NCBI GenBank assembly: GCA_002706885.1
Contig: PAKY01000074.1
Location: forward strand, 1 to 45,159
Source of the DNA: Phycisphaerae bacterium
GTDB taxonomy: Bacteria > Planctomycetota > Phycisphaerae > Phycisphaerales > UBA1924
DNA length: 45,159 nt
Direction: 5' to 3'
Shown here: positions 34,062-42,237 of the stretch, piece after piece
Layout of the letters: each line of letters begins with the position of its first letter
Numbering within the stretch: the stretch's first letter is position 1
Made by a program: the position numbers and the translations under genes
The notes under the pieces: generated by a model
The model's input: only the letters and a program-made list of their open reading frames with translations
Told to the model about the DNA's origin: nothing
The model's database searches: none

Positions 34062-34472
34062 ATGAGTGACACCGTCTTCAGCAAAATCGTCCGAGGCGAG
34101 ATCCCCGCACAGAAGCTCTACGAGGATGATCACGTCATTGCGATCCTCGATGTTGGGCCGTTGAGCAAGGGGCACACGCTGGTGATTCCCAAAGAGCCCG
34201 CGGAGACCATGGCGGACCTGTCCGACCCGGCCGCGGCGGCGCTCGGTCGCGTTCTGCCGCGGATCGCTCGGGCTCTGAAGAAGGCCACGGGCGCGGAGAG
34301 CTACAACATCCTTCAAAACAACGGCGAGTCGGCGGGACAGAGCGTGATGCACGTGCATGTTCACGTGATTCCTCGCTTTGACGACGAGGGCCTTGCCATG
34401 GACTGGCAAGCGAAGAACGCCGACAGCGGTGAACTCGAGGAACTCGGACGCAAGATCGCACGGCTCCTCTGA
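34062..34472 (+). CDS. HIT-family nucleotide-binding hydrolase (HinT-like)
   Basis: 136 aa. The HIT motif HVHVHVIP is at 97-104, with catalytic His H99-H101 region, and DVGPLSKGHTLVIPK and YNILQNNGESAGQS form the rest of the nucleotide site. The family fold and length match HinT-type purine nucleoside phosphoramidases of the cytoplasm. Starts MSDTVFSKIVRGEIPAQ, a very typical opening. It is divergent from mutL and followed after 105 bp by the FHA-like/pseudokinase gene. Confidence 0.93.
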   Translation: MSDTVFSKIVRGEIPAQKLYEDDHVIAILDVGPLSKGHTLVIPKEPAETMADLSDPAAAALGRVLPRIARALKKATGAESYNILQNNGESAGQSVMHVHVHVIPRFDDEGLAMDWQAKNADSGELEELGRKIARLL

Positions 34473-34577
34473 CGCGTTCACTCGTTCGATGATCGACGCT
34501 TGGGGTGTGACGTCGGCCGCGCCCGTTGAGGTAGCATCTCCGACGGCGGCCCCGGCCGCGGAAGCGGGTGAATCAGT

Positions 34578-37004
34578 TTGGCTCGATGGAAGGTGGAACT
34601 CAGCAGTGAAGCCGCGGCACGCGGCGTCGACGCGTCGCTCGAACTCAGTGACGGCGGCGATCCGATCGTCATCGGGACCAGCGACCGGGCGACGTTCCGC
34701 GTGCGAGACGATCTGGTCGCCGAACGGCACTGCCGCCTGATCGTCCGTCGTGGCTCGCCGGTCGTTGAGAACCTCGACGAAGAGATGGGCACCGTTGTCG
34801 ACGGCGCGTTCGTCGAGAAACCACATGCGCTGAGCGACTCGCACGTCATCGAACTGGCTGCGGTGTCGATTTCGGTCTCGGTCACGCTTCTCGGTGACGA
34901 GCTTCAACAACTATCGCCGGACATCCCGGCCGAATCACCCTCGGACGAGCCGCCGCAGGCACACGCATCGAGCGTCGAGACCGCGGACGCTGAAGTCACA
35001 ACGCCCGAAGACGTCGAACTCGTGCTCCAGTGGCCCGAGAACGATCCGTCGACGCGAGAGCCTGAGCCGGCGCTGGCGCCACCTCCAACCGGTGAGCCCG
35101 ATCTGGCGATGCATCCCAGCGAGACGACTGACGCCGCGGGGGGCCTCGAGGACTGTCCGGACTCGGACGACGATCTCGAGCCACAAGTCGGGAGCCTCTC
35201 CGAGGTCTTCGCAGAGGCCGCCAGGCTCGCCCGCGGCGAAGAGTCGGCCGATGACACCGACGAGTCGAGCGACGAACCGGCGACCGATGAGCCCCTGTCG
35301 CCGACGCCGGACGTCGACGGAACGTCGCTGGCTACGACGCCAGACGATATGACTGATCCGATCCCTTCCTCGGTTGAGAGCAAGCCCGATCCGATCGATA
35401 CGGTCGCGGCGTCAGAACCAGCTCGAGACTCGGACCCAGAACCGGCGCTAGCGGCGTCAACGGAGCCGGCGCAGCCGCCACCACCGCCGCCGACGGCCAC
35501 TCGACTCGAACGCGTGGCGCCGCCGACACCTACGGACGCGAGCGTCCCGGCGATCCTCGACGCCTTGGTCATGGAGTTCGGCGAAGCGATTCTCGGCAAG
35601 GACCCGGGCGACGCCGCCGCGGTGTGCGCGGGCCTCATCCGACATGCGCGTTCGCTCGGATTCGACTCGCCCGCCGAACTCGCGGGCTATGTCCGATGCT
35701 GTGCTCTCGTGGGAGAGGATCTGGTGTCATCGCGGATCAACACGGGTGACCTGGTCTTTACCTTGAACCACACCGCGCAGCCCGCCGAACGACGTGTCCG
35801 GCGCGCGACGAAGATCGCGGAGACGCTCGCCGAGGACAACGGTGGACCTGCGGGGCTCCCCACTGCCGTCGAAGGCGTGGACGCGAGCGAGATCGGCGAG
35901 GACGAGATCGCGCCAGCGTCAACGACGAACGCGTCGCCAGTTCCGACGACGACGACGGCCGAGACGCCGGATGCCATCCCGGCACAAGAGGTCGGTGCTC
36001 CAACATCGTCACCGATGGCTGCCATCGCGGAAACGACCGCGGCGCCCATCGAAACCGCGCCCGTCGACAAGCCGGTAGGCAGGACGGCCGGCGAAACCTT
36101 GCTGATTCCGGGGTTTGAGCTCCTCGAGGCGATCGACCTGGAGAAGCCCCTCGCCCGATACCGTGCGAGGCGTCTGTCGGACGGCGCTGACGCAACGGTC
36201 AGCGTGTTCGGTATCGCCGATGCGGATGCGCGAAAGCGACTTGCTCACACCGCGTCAACGCTCAAACGGATGTCCGGGCGGGGGATCGAGCCGGTGCTTG
36301 GGGAGGGGGTCTTCGAGCAGGGCGTGTTCATCGCCACCGCCCGCGATGAGAGCCCCGATGCCGCGACGCTCGTGAACGCGGCGTTGGACGAGGATGACGG
36401 CGCTTGGGCGAAGGGCGTCCGCGAGATCCTCGACCTGCGCTCCCCGCACGTCCCGCCGGGCATCCGTGCCGCGACCGAGGACGAGCAGCACGGTCGATTC
36501 CGTGCCGCCGCCATCTGGGTCGCGGATGTCGCCGAAGGGGTCCACGCGCTGCACGAAGCGGGCGTCTATCACGGCGCGATCGGACCGACGGCGCTTCGGG
36601 TCTGCACGAGCGCTGTCCGACTCGGCGCGGACACGCTTCTGACGCACTCTCAAAGCGATCAGGTGCGGCGCGCCGATCCGCCGAGGCTCGCCCCCGAATG
36701 GCTCGGCGCCCTGGCGGGCGACGCACCCCTGAACATGAGTCAGCTTCGCCAGGCCGACGTCTGGGCGCTCGGCTCGCTGCTCCTTGAATTCCTCACTGGC
36801 AAGCCGCCGTACGTCGGCGAGGGCCCATCGCTCTGGCGACAGCTCGCTACCGTCGAGGCCGCCAGCCCCTCGTCCCGACTCGCGACGACGCCTGTCGAAT
36901 TGAACACCATTTGCCGCTCAACGCTTGCACGCGACCCGCGTGTGCGTCCGCGCAGCGCGGCGGTGCTGGCGTCGATGCTCCGATCCGCGGTCGGCCTGTC
37001 CTAG
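34578..37004 (+). CDS. FHA-like domain / disordered linker / pseudokinase fusion
   Basis: 808 aa from a TTG at 34578, the only start that keeps the first beta strand (MARWKVELSSE). Residues about 1-105 resemble an FHA fold (PIVIGTSDRATFRV, then LVAERHCRLIV), although the usual Ser of the SxxH motif is Glu. About 110-315 and 420-505 are acidic, Pro/Thr/Ala-rich linkers around a helical domain (318-418). About 505-808 is a protein-kinase fold without the catalytic residues: VAIK Lys is Ser (ATVSVF), HRDxKPxN is HGAIGPTA, and DFG is lost. APEW and DVWALGSLLLEFLTGKPPY are kept. So a pseudokinase is predicted, acting as a scaffold or sensor. The TAG stop interlocks with the convergent gene in CTAG. 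Confidence 0.78.
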   Translation: MARWKVELSSEAAARGVDASLELSDGGDPIVIGTSDRATFRVRDDLVAERHCRLIVRRGSPVVENLDEEMGTVVDGAFVEKPHALSDSHVIELAAVSISVSVTLLGDELQQLSPDIPAESPSDEPPQAHASSVETADAEVTTPEDVELVLQWPENDPSTREPEPALAPPPTGEPDLAMHPSETTDAAGGLEDCPDSDDDLEPQVGSLSEVFAEAARLARGEESADDTDESSDEPATDEPLSPTPDVDGTSLATTPDDMTDPIPSSVESKPDPIDTVAASEPARDSDPEPALAASTEPAQPPPPPPTATRLERVAPPTPTDASVPAILDALVMEFGEAILGKDPGDAAAVCAGLIRHARSLGFDSPAELAGYVRCCALVGEDLVSSRINTGDLVFTLNHTAQPAERRVRRATKIAETLAEDNGGPAGLPTAVEGVDASEIGEDEIAPASTTNASPVPTTTTAETPDAIPAQEVGAPTSSPMAAIAETTAAPIETAPVDKPVGRTAGETLLIPGFELLEAIDLEKPLARYRARRLSDGADATVSVFGIADADARKRLAHTASTLKRMSGRGIEPVLGEGVFEQGVFIATARDESPDAATLVNAALDEDDGAWAKGVREILDLRSPHVPPGIRAATEDEQHGRFRAAAIWVADVAEGVHALHEAGVYHGAIGPTALRVCTSAVRLGADTLLTHSQSDQVRRADPPRLAPEWLGALAGDAPLNMSQLRQADVWALGSLLLEFLTGKPPYVGEGPSLWRQLATVEAASPSSRLATTPVELNTICRSTLARDPRVRPRSAAVLASMLRSAVGLS

Positions 37005-37885
37005 CGACCGCCGTCAAGAGCCTTGTGGAAGACGGGCTTGGAGTAAATCAACTCGAATCCGAGCCGTCGCGCGTTGCGTTCGCTCGCGACCCCCGGGCGG
37101 CAGTCGAGCGACGCCGTCACGGCGCCCTCAGCGGTCCCCCAGGCTAAACGTGCTCGCATCAGCGCTGTCTGAGCGCCCCTCCCCCTGAAGACCGGGAGCG
37201 TGGCGGCGCCGTAGAGATTCAGATGCGCCGCCGAGAGAGGGTGGCCGCGCCAGACGCCGGCGCTCCCCGCAGCGGCCGGCTGACCGTCGATGATGGCAAC
37301 GAAGGTGGCTACCCGCCGGCACGAGGTCGTCAGATCCGCCACGGCGAACGCCTCGGCCGACGGTGACCCGCCCGCTCGAACGCTCTCCTTTCCGATCGCG
37401 ACCAGCCGCGCAACCTCGCGTTGTCTCACGGCGTCGGCGGGGTCGAGTCGCTCGACCGGGATCCGATCGTCGGTCTCGATTTGGGCGCCGTCGAGTGTCC
37501 GGACAAACACATGAAGCGAGTGGTCGTAAACGTACCCCCGACGACGCAGCAGGGGGACGTACACCCGGTCCGCGTACGGCGCGTACTCGAACACCACCTT
37601 CGACGACTTCGCGGCGTGAAAGACCGCCTCGACCCGATCGAGCGTGGCGACCGGGTCTTCCGCATCGAACCCGACGCCGAGCGTTTCGGTCACAATCGAA
37701 TTCGCCGGACCGCCAACGACCGCGCCCGGAGCCGCGTCGGTTCCACAGACCACCGCGGCGTGGTACGCGTCGTCCCCGGTTCGTTCACGGTGGTCCAGCA
37801 CCCAGCTCACGTACTCCGCGGCGAGGGTCTGCTCGTAGAGGCGGCTCATCTCCCTCGCGCTAAGGCCCGGCAGCGGTGTATCCAT
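37001..37885 (-). CDS. GNAT-family acetyltransferase with an N-terminal GNAT-like half
   Basis: 294 aa from ATG 37885. The C-terminal half is a GNAT domain: FVAIIDGQPAAAGSAGVW, the acetyl-CoA loop TLPVFRGRGAQTALMRARL, then NARRLGFELIYSKPVF. The N-terminal half (YVSWVLDHRERTGDD, VFHAAKSSKVVFEYAPYAD) looks like a degenerate second copy, as in two-domain GNATs. Substrate unknown. A longer reading frame to 38962 is antisense to the MBL gene and is rejected. It is divergent from the MBL gene with 18 bp between starts. Confidence 0.85.
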   Translation of the reverse strand: MDTPLPGLSAREMSRLYEQTLAAEYVSWVLDHRERTGDDAYHAAVVCGTDAAPGAVVGGPANSIVTETLGVGFDAEDPVATLDRVEAVFHAAKSSKVVFEYAPYADRVYVPLLRRRGYVYDHSLHVFVRTLDGAQIETDDRIPVERLDPADAVRQREVARLVAIGKESVRAGGSPSAEAFAVADLTTSCRRVATFVAIIDGQPAAAGSAGVWRGHPLSAAHLNLYGAATLPVFRGRGAQTALMRARLAWGTAEGAVTASLDCRPGVASERNARRLGFELIYSKPVFHKALDGGR

Positions 37886-37890
37886 GCCCG

Positions 37891-37896
37891 TACGAT
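37891..37896 (+). promoter_or_regulatory. Putative -10 (TACGAT) of the MBL gene
   Basis: TACGAT ends 7 nt before the ATG at 37904, within an 18-bp divergent gap. A leaderless start is the only arrangement that fits, because the promoter upstream part would lie inside the GNAT gene. Confidence 0.4.
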
Positions 37897-37903
37897 CGCC
37901 GCG

Positions 37904-38983
37904 ATGTCTGACCAGAGCAACCCCGCCGCCAGCGGCGCCGAAAACTCCGATCGACCGGTCTACAAGTGGACGCTCCTCCGCGCCGGCAGATTGCTGCTCG
38001 ACGGCGGCGGCATGTTCGGTGTGATCCCGAAGGTGGTCTGGAACCGCTCGGTCGAGTGCGACGAGAAGAACCGCGTCGAGATCCATCACAATTGCGTGCT
38101 GCTGGAGTCGGCGGGTGAACACCCGGACATCGATGATCGCACCGGTCAGCCCCGGCGCTATCTCATCGAGGCCGGAACGGGCGACAAGCTCGACGAGAAA
38201 ATGTCGAAGATCTTCGGACTCGACGGACGCACCGTCGAGACCGCTCTCGGCGACGCCGGCGTCTCTACCAACGACATCGACGCCGTCGTTGTGACCCATC
38301 TCCACTTCGACCACGCCGGCGGGCTGACCAGACGATGCCGCGAGGGAGAGACCCCGGATTGGGAGGCTACGAAGCCGGGCGCGGCGAGCGGCGACGCGAC
38401 GGGCATCAAATTGACGTTCCCAAACGCCGAACTGATCGTCCAACGCCGCGAGTGGGTCGATGCACGGGCGAATGACGCGGTGATGACGCGGACGTACTAC
38501 CGCGACCACCTGCTTCCTTTCGAGGATGAGGGTTTGACCCTCCCCGATGGGCGGCCGCGGCTTCGCCTCGTCGAGAGCGAGCGGCCGTTCCCGCTCAATC
38601 GCAAGCCGCATCGCGATGAGCTGCCGAAGTCGAGCGTCGAGGATCGCATGACCGAGGTCCTGCCGGGAATCGACGTCTTTCTCGCCCCGGGGCACACCTG
38701 GGGCCAGCAGGCAATCCGGTTCACCGACCAGAATGGCCGAGATGTCGTGTTCACTCCCGACCTCATCCCGACCGTGCATCACGTCGGCGCCGCCTACAGC
38801 CTGTCGTATGACGTCGAGCCCTATACCGCGATGATCACCAAGCGGTGGTTCCTTGAAGAAGCGGCCGAACGAAATTGGCTGCTCGTCCTCGACCACGAGC
38901 CGGGAAACCCGCTCCAGACGGTCCGCCGGGATGAACACGGGTGGTACGAACTCGTCCCGCACGTCGATGCCGTTTCAGAGTGA
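37904..38983 (+). CDS. MBL-fold metallo-hydrolase
   Basis: 359 aa. The metallo-beta-lactamase signature is THLHFDHAGG with H132, H134, D136 and H137. Further metal-site elements are LAPGHTWGQQAIRF, FTPDLIPTVHH and LDHEPGNP near the C-terminus. The protein lacks a signal peptide, so it is cytoplasmic. Long inserts between the core strands (for example around AASGDATGIKLTFP) match the large single-domain MBL hydrolases. Whether the substrate is a lactone, thioester or phosphodiester cannot be told. The following DUF4442 gene begins 56 bp later on the same strand. Confidence 0.88.
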   Translation: MSDQSNPAASGAENSDRPVYKWTLLRAGRLLLDGGGMFGVIPKVVWNRSVECDEKNRVEIHHNCVLLESAGEHPDIDDRTGQPRRYLIEAGTGDKLDEKMSKIFGLDGRTVETALGDAGVSTNDIDAVVVTHLHFDHAGGLTRRCREGETPDWEATKPGAASGDATGIKLTFPNAELIVQRREWVDARANDAVMTRTYYRDHLLPFEDEGLTLPDGRPRLRLVESERPFPLNRKPHRDELPKSSVEDRMTEVLPGIDVFLAPGHTWGQQAIRFTDQNGRDVVFTPDLIPTVHHVGAAYSLSYDVEPYTAMITKRWFLEEAAERNWLLVLDHEPGNPLQTVRRDEHGWYELVPHVDAVSE

Positions 38984-39039
38984 GGCCCTAGCATCGACGA
39001 AGCCGCCAACCAGCGGCCAAGCCCCCCCGAGCCCCCGAC

Positions 39040-39855
39040 GTGAGCACTTCCACCCGCGACAACCCGGCCGCAGCCTCTGAAGCCACCCCCGAACCCGGGC
39101 AGCTTCGCCGCGCCGCGGACGGAGAGGTTGAAGGCCAGCCGGTCGACCCCCCCGGGCACCTCGAGTCCGCGGCGAGGGCCAGCGCCGCGGCGGCGCCGAA
39201 CAAGACGCTCTTTGAGCGACTCGAGGCGTTCGTCAGCAGGCTGAGCACCCGGAACAACTTCTGGCATCGTGTGACGAGCCTGATCTGGCTCCCCTACGCC
39301 TTCCGGAGCGGCATCCGGATGCGGCGTATGGACGAGACGACGTTCACCGCGACGCTCCCCTTCACCCGCTTCAACAAGAACTGGTACAACGCCATGGCCG
39401 GCGCCGCGTTGCTCGGCAACAGCGAGATCGCCGGCGGGATGTACGTCTTTGGCGTTTGCGGTGGCGATTACACCGTCGTGTGTAAGAACCTCGAGTATCG
39501 GTTTCTTCGCCCATGCTTCGGACCCGCGGAGTACCGCGTGAACCCGCGCGAGGACGTGCAGGCGCTCGTGGACGAGGGCGGCGAGTTCAACATCACGATC
39601 GACATGGACGTCGTGCAGATTCTTCCGACCATGATCGGCAAGCGCGTCAGCAAGGAAAGCCGGAAAGACCGTCGCAAGCGCCGAAAGGGCGAGGTCCGCG
39701 CTGCCGAGCAGTCGGCTGCGCAGAACGCCGGGAGGCCCGATCGGGCCGAGCGGCTCGATCGGTTGAAGAAGCGAGAGAAGCGTGTGGGCCGAGTTGTCGT
39801 GACCTTCCATGTCACGCCGAAGGCCCATCACAAGGCCAAGGCCACCCGCGCCTAA
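39040..39855 (+). CDS. DUF4442 hotdog-fold (thioesterase-like) protein
   Basis: 271 aa with a GTG start. After about 55 disordered residues (Ala/Pro/Glu-rich), residues about 75-195 match a DUF4442 hotdog domain. Marks are FTRFNKNWYNAMAGAALLGN, GGMYVFGV, and YTVVCKNLEYRFLRPCFGPA. Such domains are related to PaaI/YiiD-type acyl-CoA thioesterases. The C-terminal part inserts a very basic segment (SRKDRRKRRKGEVR, then DRLKKREKR) before the last strand VVVTFHVTPK. That charged insert is unusual and could bind nucleic acid or membrane. Enzyme activity is unproven for the family. Confidence 0.75.
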   Translation: MSTSTRDNPAAASEATPEPGQLRRAADGEVEGQPVDPPGHLESAARASAAAAPNKTLFERLEAFVSRLSTRNNFWHRVTSLIWLPYAFRSGIRMRRMDETTFTATLPFTRFNKNWYNAMAGAALLGNSEIAGGMYVFGVCGGDYTVVCKNLEYRFLRPCFGPAEYRVNPREDVQALVDEGGEFNITIDMDVVQILPTMIGKRVSKESRKDRRKRRKGEVRAAEQSAAQNAGRPDRAERLDRLKKREKRVGRVVVTFHVTPKAHHKAKATRA

Positions 39856-40027
39856 TTCCCGTCCCGATCAAGCGGTCCGCGGAAGCGTCGCACGGCGCCC
39901 TTCAGACGCCGCGGCCGCACGCCATGCCTCTACTGGAGCCCGTTGAATCACCGACGCCTGCGGTCTGCGCGGTCATGATCGCGAGCGACGTCCCCTGCCG
40001 TTTCCGGTCAGGGCGTGACAACCGACC

Positions 40028-40033
40028 TAATCT
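40028..40033 (+). promoter_or_regulatory. Putative -10 (TAATCT) of the membrane protein at 40040
   Basis: TAATCT ends 6 nt before the ATG; the spacer CGCCCC is not a ribosome site. The same hexamer precedes holB. The 184-bp gap upstream (39856-40039) shows nothing else I can identify. Confidence 0.4.
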
Positions 40034-40039
40034 CGCCCC

Positions 40040-41209
40040 ATGCGTCTCATCGGCTGGTCAACCTATCTCGCGTGCTCGTGGACCTGGTGCATCGGGATGT
40101 TCCTCCCGGCGTTGCTCATGCGCGACTTCGGCTGGTGGGGCTTCGTGGTCTTCGCCGTCCCGAATATCGTCGGCGCGGCGGCGATGGGGTTCCTCGCGCC
40201 GGGCGGTGAGAAGCTCCGAGCATGGACCGAGACCCACGCCAGCGCGATCGCGTGGTTCACAAGGGTCACCATCGGCTTCCACCTCTATTTCGCGGGCATG
40301 CTCATCGATCGTCCCCTGCCGTTCTGGTCGCTTCCGCTCGCGGCGATCCTGATCGTGCTGATGATCAGCGCCGCGAGGCTGCGCCCCTCGACGTTCGTCC
40401 GCTCGTCCGCCACGGTTCTGCTCGGATCGCTCGTCTTCGGCGCAGGGCTCATGATCACGGGCCCGACGCCCGATCACGCCGCCCTCGCCGCCGGCAGCGT
40501 CCCGATCGGCGCCTTTCCGCTCGCGACCGTCTGCATCCTTGGATTCGGACTCTGCCCTTACTTGGACGCGACGTTCCTCCGGACCCGCGAGCAGACCGAG
40601 GGACGCTCGGGTCTGGTGTTCACGCTCGGCTTTGGCGTCTTCTTCGCCTCGATGATCGGCCTGACCGCGTATTACGCCCCGCTGCTCTCTGCCGCGGGCG
40701 GCGCCGCTCTCAAGGGCCCGGTTCGCGGATGGCTCGCGGCCCATCTCCTCCTCCAGGCGTGTTACACCGTCGCGGCCCACGCTGAGCGACGGATGCTCAA
40801 CCCGCCCCCGAGTGGCCGTCGTGTTCCACCGGCGGCGACCGCGCTCGCGGCCGGCCTGCTCGTCGGCATCGGCTACCTCTCGCGTCTCCTGCCGCCGCTC
40901 GGACCGATGCCGGCGGGTGAGGTCGGGTACCGACTGTTCCTCTCGTTCTATGGGTTGGTCTTCCCGGCGTATCTGCTCATCGGGTTCATGACGAGCGGCT
41001 GGTCGCCCCGCCCGCTCTCCCGCTCTTCATGGCGGGGCTTTGTTACAGCGCTTGTTCTCGCGAGCCCTTTCTACGCGATCGGGTTCTTCACCACCAACGC
41101 GGCCTACCTCGCCCCAGGCGTCATGGTGGTCGCCGTCGTAGCTCTGATCACGAAGGCGACGGACCGTCGGCATCCAATCGAGCCAGCGCCGCCCGGGCCG
41201 TCGACCTGA
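40040..41209 (+). CDS. Uncharacterised polytopic membrane protein, about ten helices
   Basis: 389 aa. I do not recognise a named family. The first helices (STYLACSWTWCIGMFLPALL, GWWGFVVFAVPNIVGAAAMG) slightly recall the start of sodium:solute symporters, but the rest does not carry the symporter signature. About ten hydrophobic segments follow through to residue 375. Conserved-looking motifs include LGFGLCPYLDATFLRTRE and GLTAYYAPLLS. It could be a permease or an enzyme in the membrane. The last 62 bp overlap the convergent queG gene, so their C-termini constrain each other. Confidence 0.7.
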   Translation: MRLIGWSTYLACSWTWCIGMFLPALLMRDFGWWGFVVFAVPNIVGAAAMGFLAPGGEKLRAWTETHASAIAWFTRVTIGFHLYFAGMLIDRPLPFWSLPLAAILIVLMISAARLRPSTFVRSSATVLLGSLVFGAGLMITGPTPDHAALAAGSVPIGAFPLATVCILGFGLCPYLDATFLRTREQTEGRSGLVFTLGFGVFFASMIGLTAYYAPLLSAAGGAALKGPVRGWLAAHLLLQACYTVAAHAERRMLNPPPSGRRVPPAATALAAGLLVGIGYLSRLLPPLGPMPAGEVGYRLFLSFYGLVFPAYLLIGFMTSGWSPRPLSRSSWRGFVTALVLASPFYAIGFFTTNAAYLAPGVMVVAVVALITKATDRRHPIEPAPPGPST

Positions 41210-42233
41210 CAAGTTCAACTTCGTTCTCACGCTCCGCAATCGACCGGATGGCCTCGGTCGTCGAGGCATCGCCGGTGTGCGCCGCGAGGTTTGATAGGGC
41301 GATCACCGCGTTCCGCCTGAACATGTCGAGTGTTGCTCGCTTCATCGCCGAACCGCGGAGTTCCCGCGTTCGGTCCTCCGCCGACCAATCGAGCACCTCA
41401 AGCAGATTGAACGACGACCGCTCACCTCGGTACGCCGGATTCGGCTCGGGCACAATCTTCGGGCTGTTGTGCGGACACACTTCCTGGCAGATGTCGCACC
41501 CGAAGAGCCAGCCGCCGATCGATCTGAAGAATGCCGGATCGATCACGTCACGCCGCTCGATCGTGAGATAGCTGATGCAGCGCGTCGCGTCGACGCTGTA
41601 GGGCGAGATGGCGTCCGTCGGGCAGGCGTCGATGCAACGCGTGCACGTCCCGCAATGGTCGGTGGCCGTGCTCTGATCAAGCGGGGTCGGGAGTTCGAGT
41701 GTCGTCGCCACGCCGCCGAGCAGGAGATAGCTTCCGAGACGCGGATGAATCGTGAGCGTGTGCTTGGCCTGCCAGCCAATGCCGCATCGCGTCGCCAACT
41801 CGCGTTCGAGCGCCGGCGCCGTGTCCACGAAGGCGCGGAATGCCTCGCCCGGGAACCGTTCACGCAATTCGTCGCACAGCCCGTGCAGACGCTTCTTGAT
41901 GACCTTGTGGTAGTCCCGTCCGCGGGCGTATCGCGCCACGCGTCCATGACCCGGCCGCAGCGGCTGGTCGACGTTCTCGGCTCGCGCCGCGTAGACGTCG
42001 GCGACCATGACCACCGACCTCGCCCCGTCGTCGATGAGCTTCGACGGATCGAGCCGCACATCCACGTGCTCGCCGAGCCAGGTCATCGACCCGTGCTTGC
42101 CCGTTTTCAGCCAGCCGCGAAACGCGTCGCCGAAGCTTGTCGGCCGCGCGTCACACACGCCGGCGGCTGCAAAGCCGAACTCGGCGCAGCGTTGCAAGAT
42201 CTGCTCGCTCAGCCCGCCCCGCTCAGCGGCCAT
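41148..42233 (-). CDS. queG: Epoxyqueuosine reductase QueG
   Basis: 361 aa. Last step of queuosine synthesis: reduces epoxyqueuosine in tRNA with cobalamin and two [4Fe-4S] clusters. Seen: GVCDARP opening, RYARGRDYHKVIKKRL, catalytic Asp in FVDTAPALERE (D137), GWQAKHTLTIHPRLGSYLLLG, then ferredoxin motifs CGTCTRCIDACP (C194, C197, C200, C204) and CDICQEVCP (C246, C249, C253). A C-terminal HEAT-like part is present (FRRNAVIALSNLA). Coupled to the isomerase gene four base pairs upstream. The other queuosine genes are not in the window. Confidence 0.95.
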   Translation of the reverse strand: MAAERGGLSEQILQRCAEFGFAAAGVCDARPTSFGDAFRGWLKTGKHGSMTWLGEHVDVRLDPSKLIDDGARSVVMVADVYAARAENVDQPLRPGHGRVARYARGRDYHKVIKKRLHGLCDELRERFPGEAFRAFVDTAPALERELATRCGIGWQAKHTLTIHPRLGSYLLLGGVATTLELPTPLDQSTATDHCGTCTRCIDACPTDAISPYSVDATRCISYLTIERRDVIDPAFFRSIGGWLFGCDICQEVCPHNSPKIVPEPNPAYRGERSSFNLLEVLDWSAEDRTRELRGSAMKRATLDMFRRNAVIALSNLAAHTGDASTTEAIRSIAERENEVELVRSTARAALARLDADGPSPS

Positions 42234-42237
42234 CGAG

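Noticed and set aside
37886..38962. N-terminal extension of the GNAT protein to 653 aa
   Set aside because: The added codons are antisense to the MBL hydrolase gene and carry no domain; the ATG at 37885 opens the recognisable protein.
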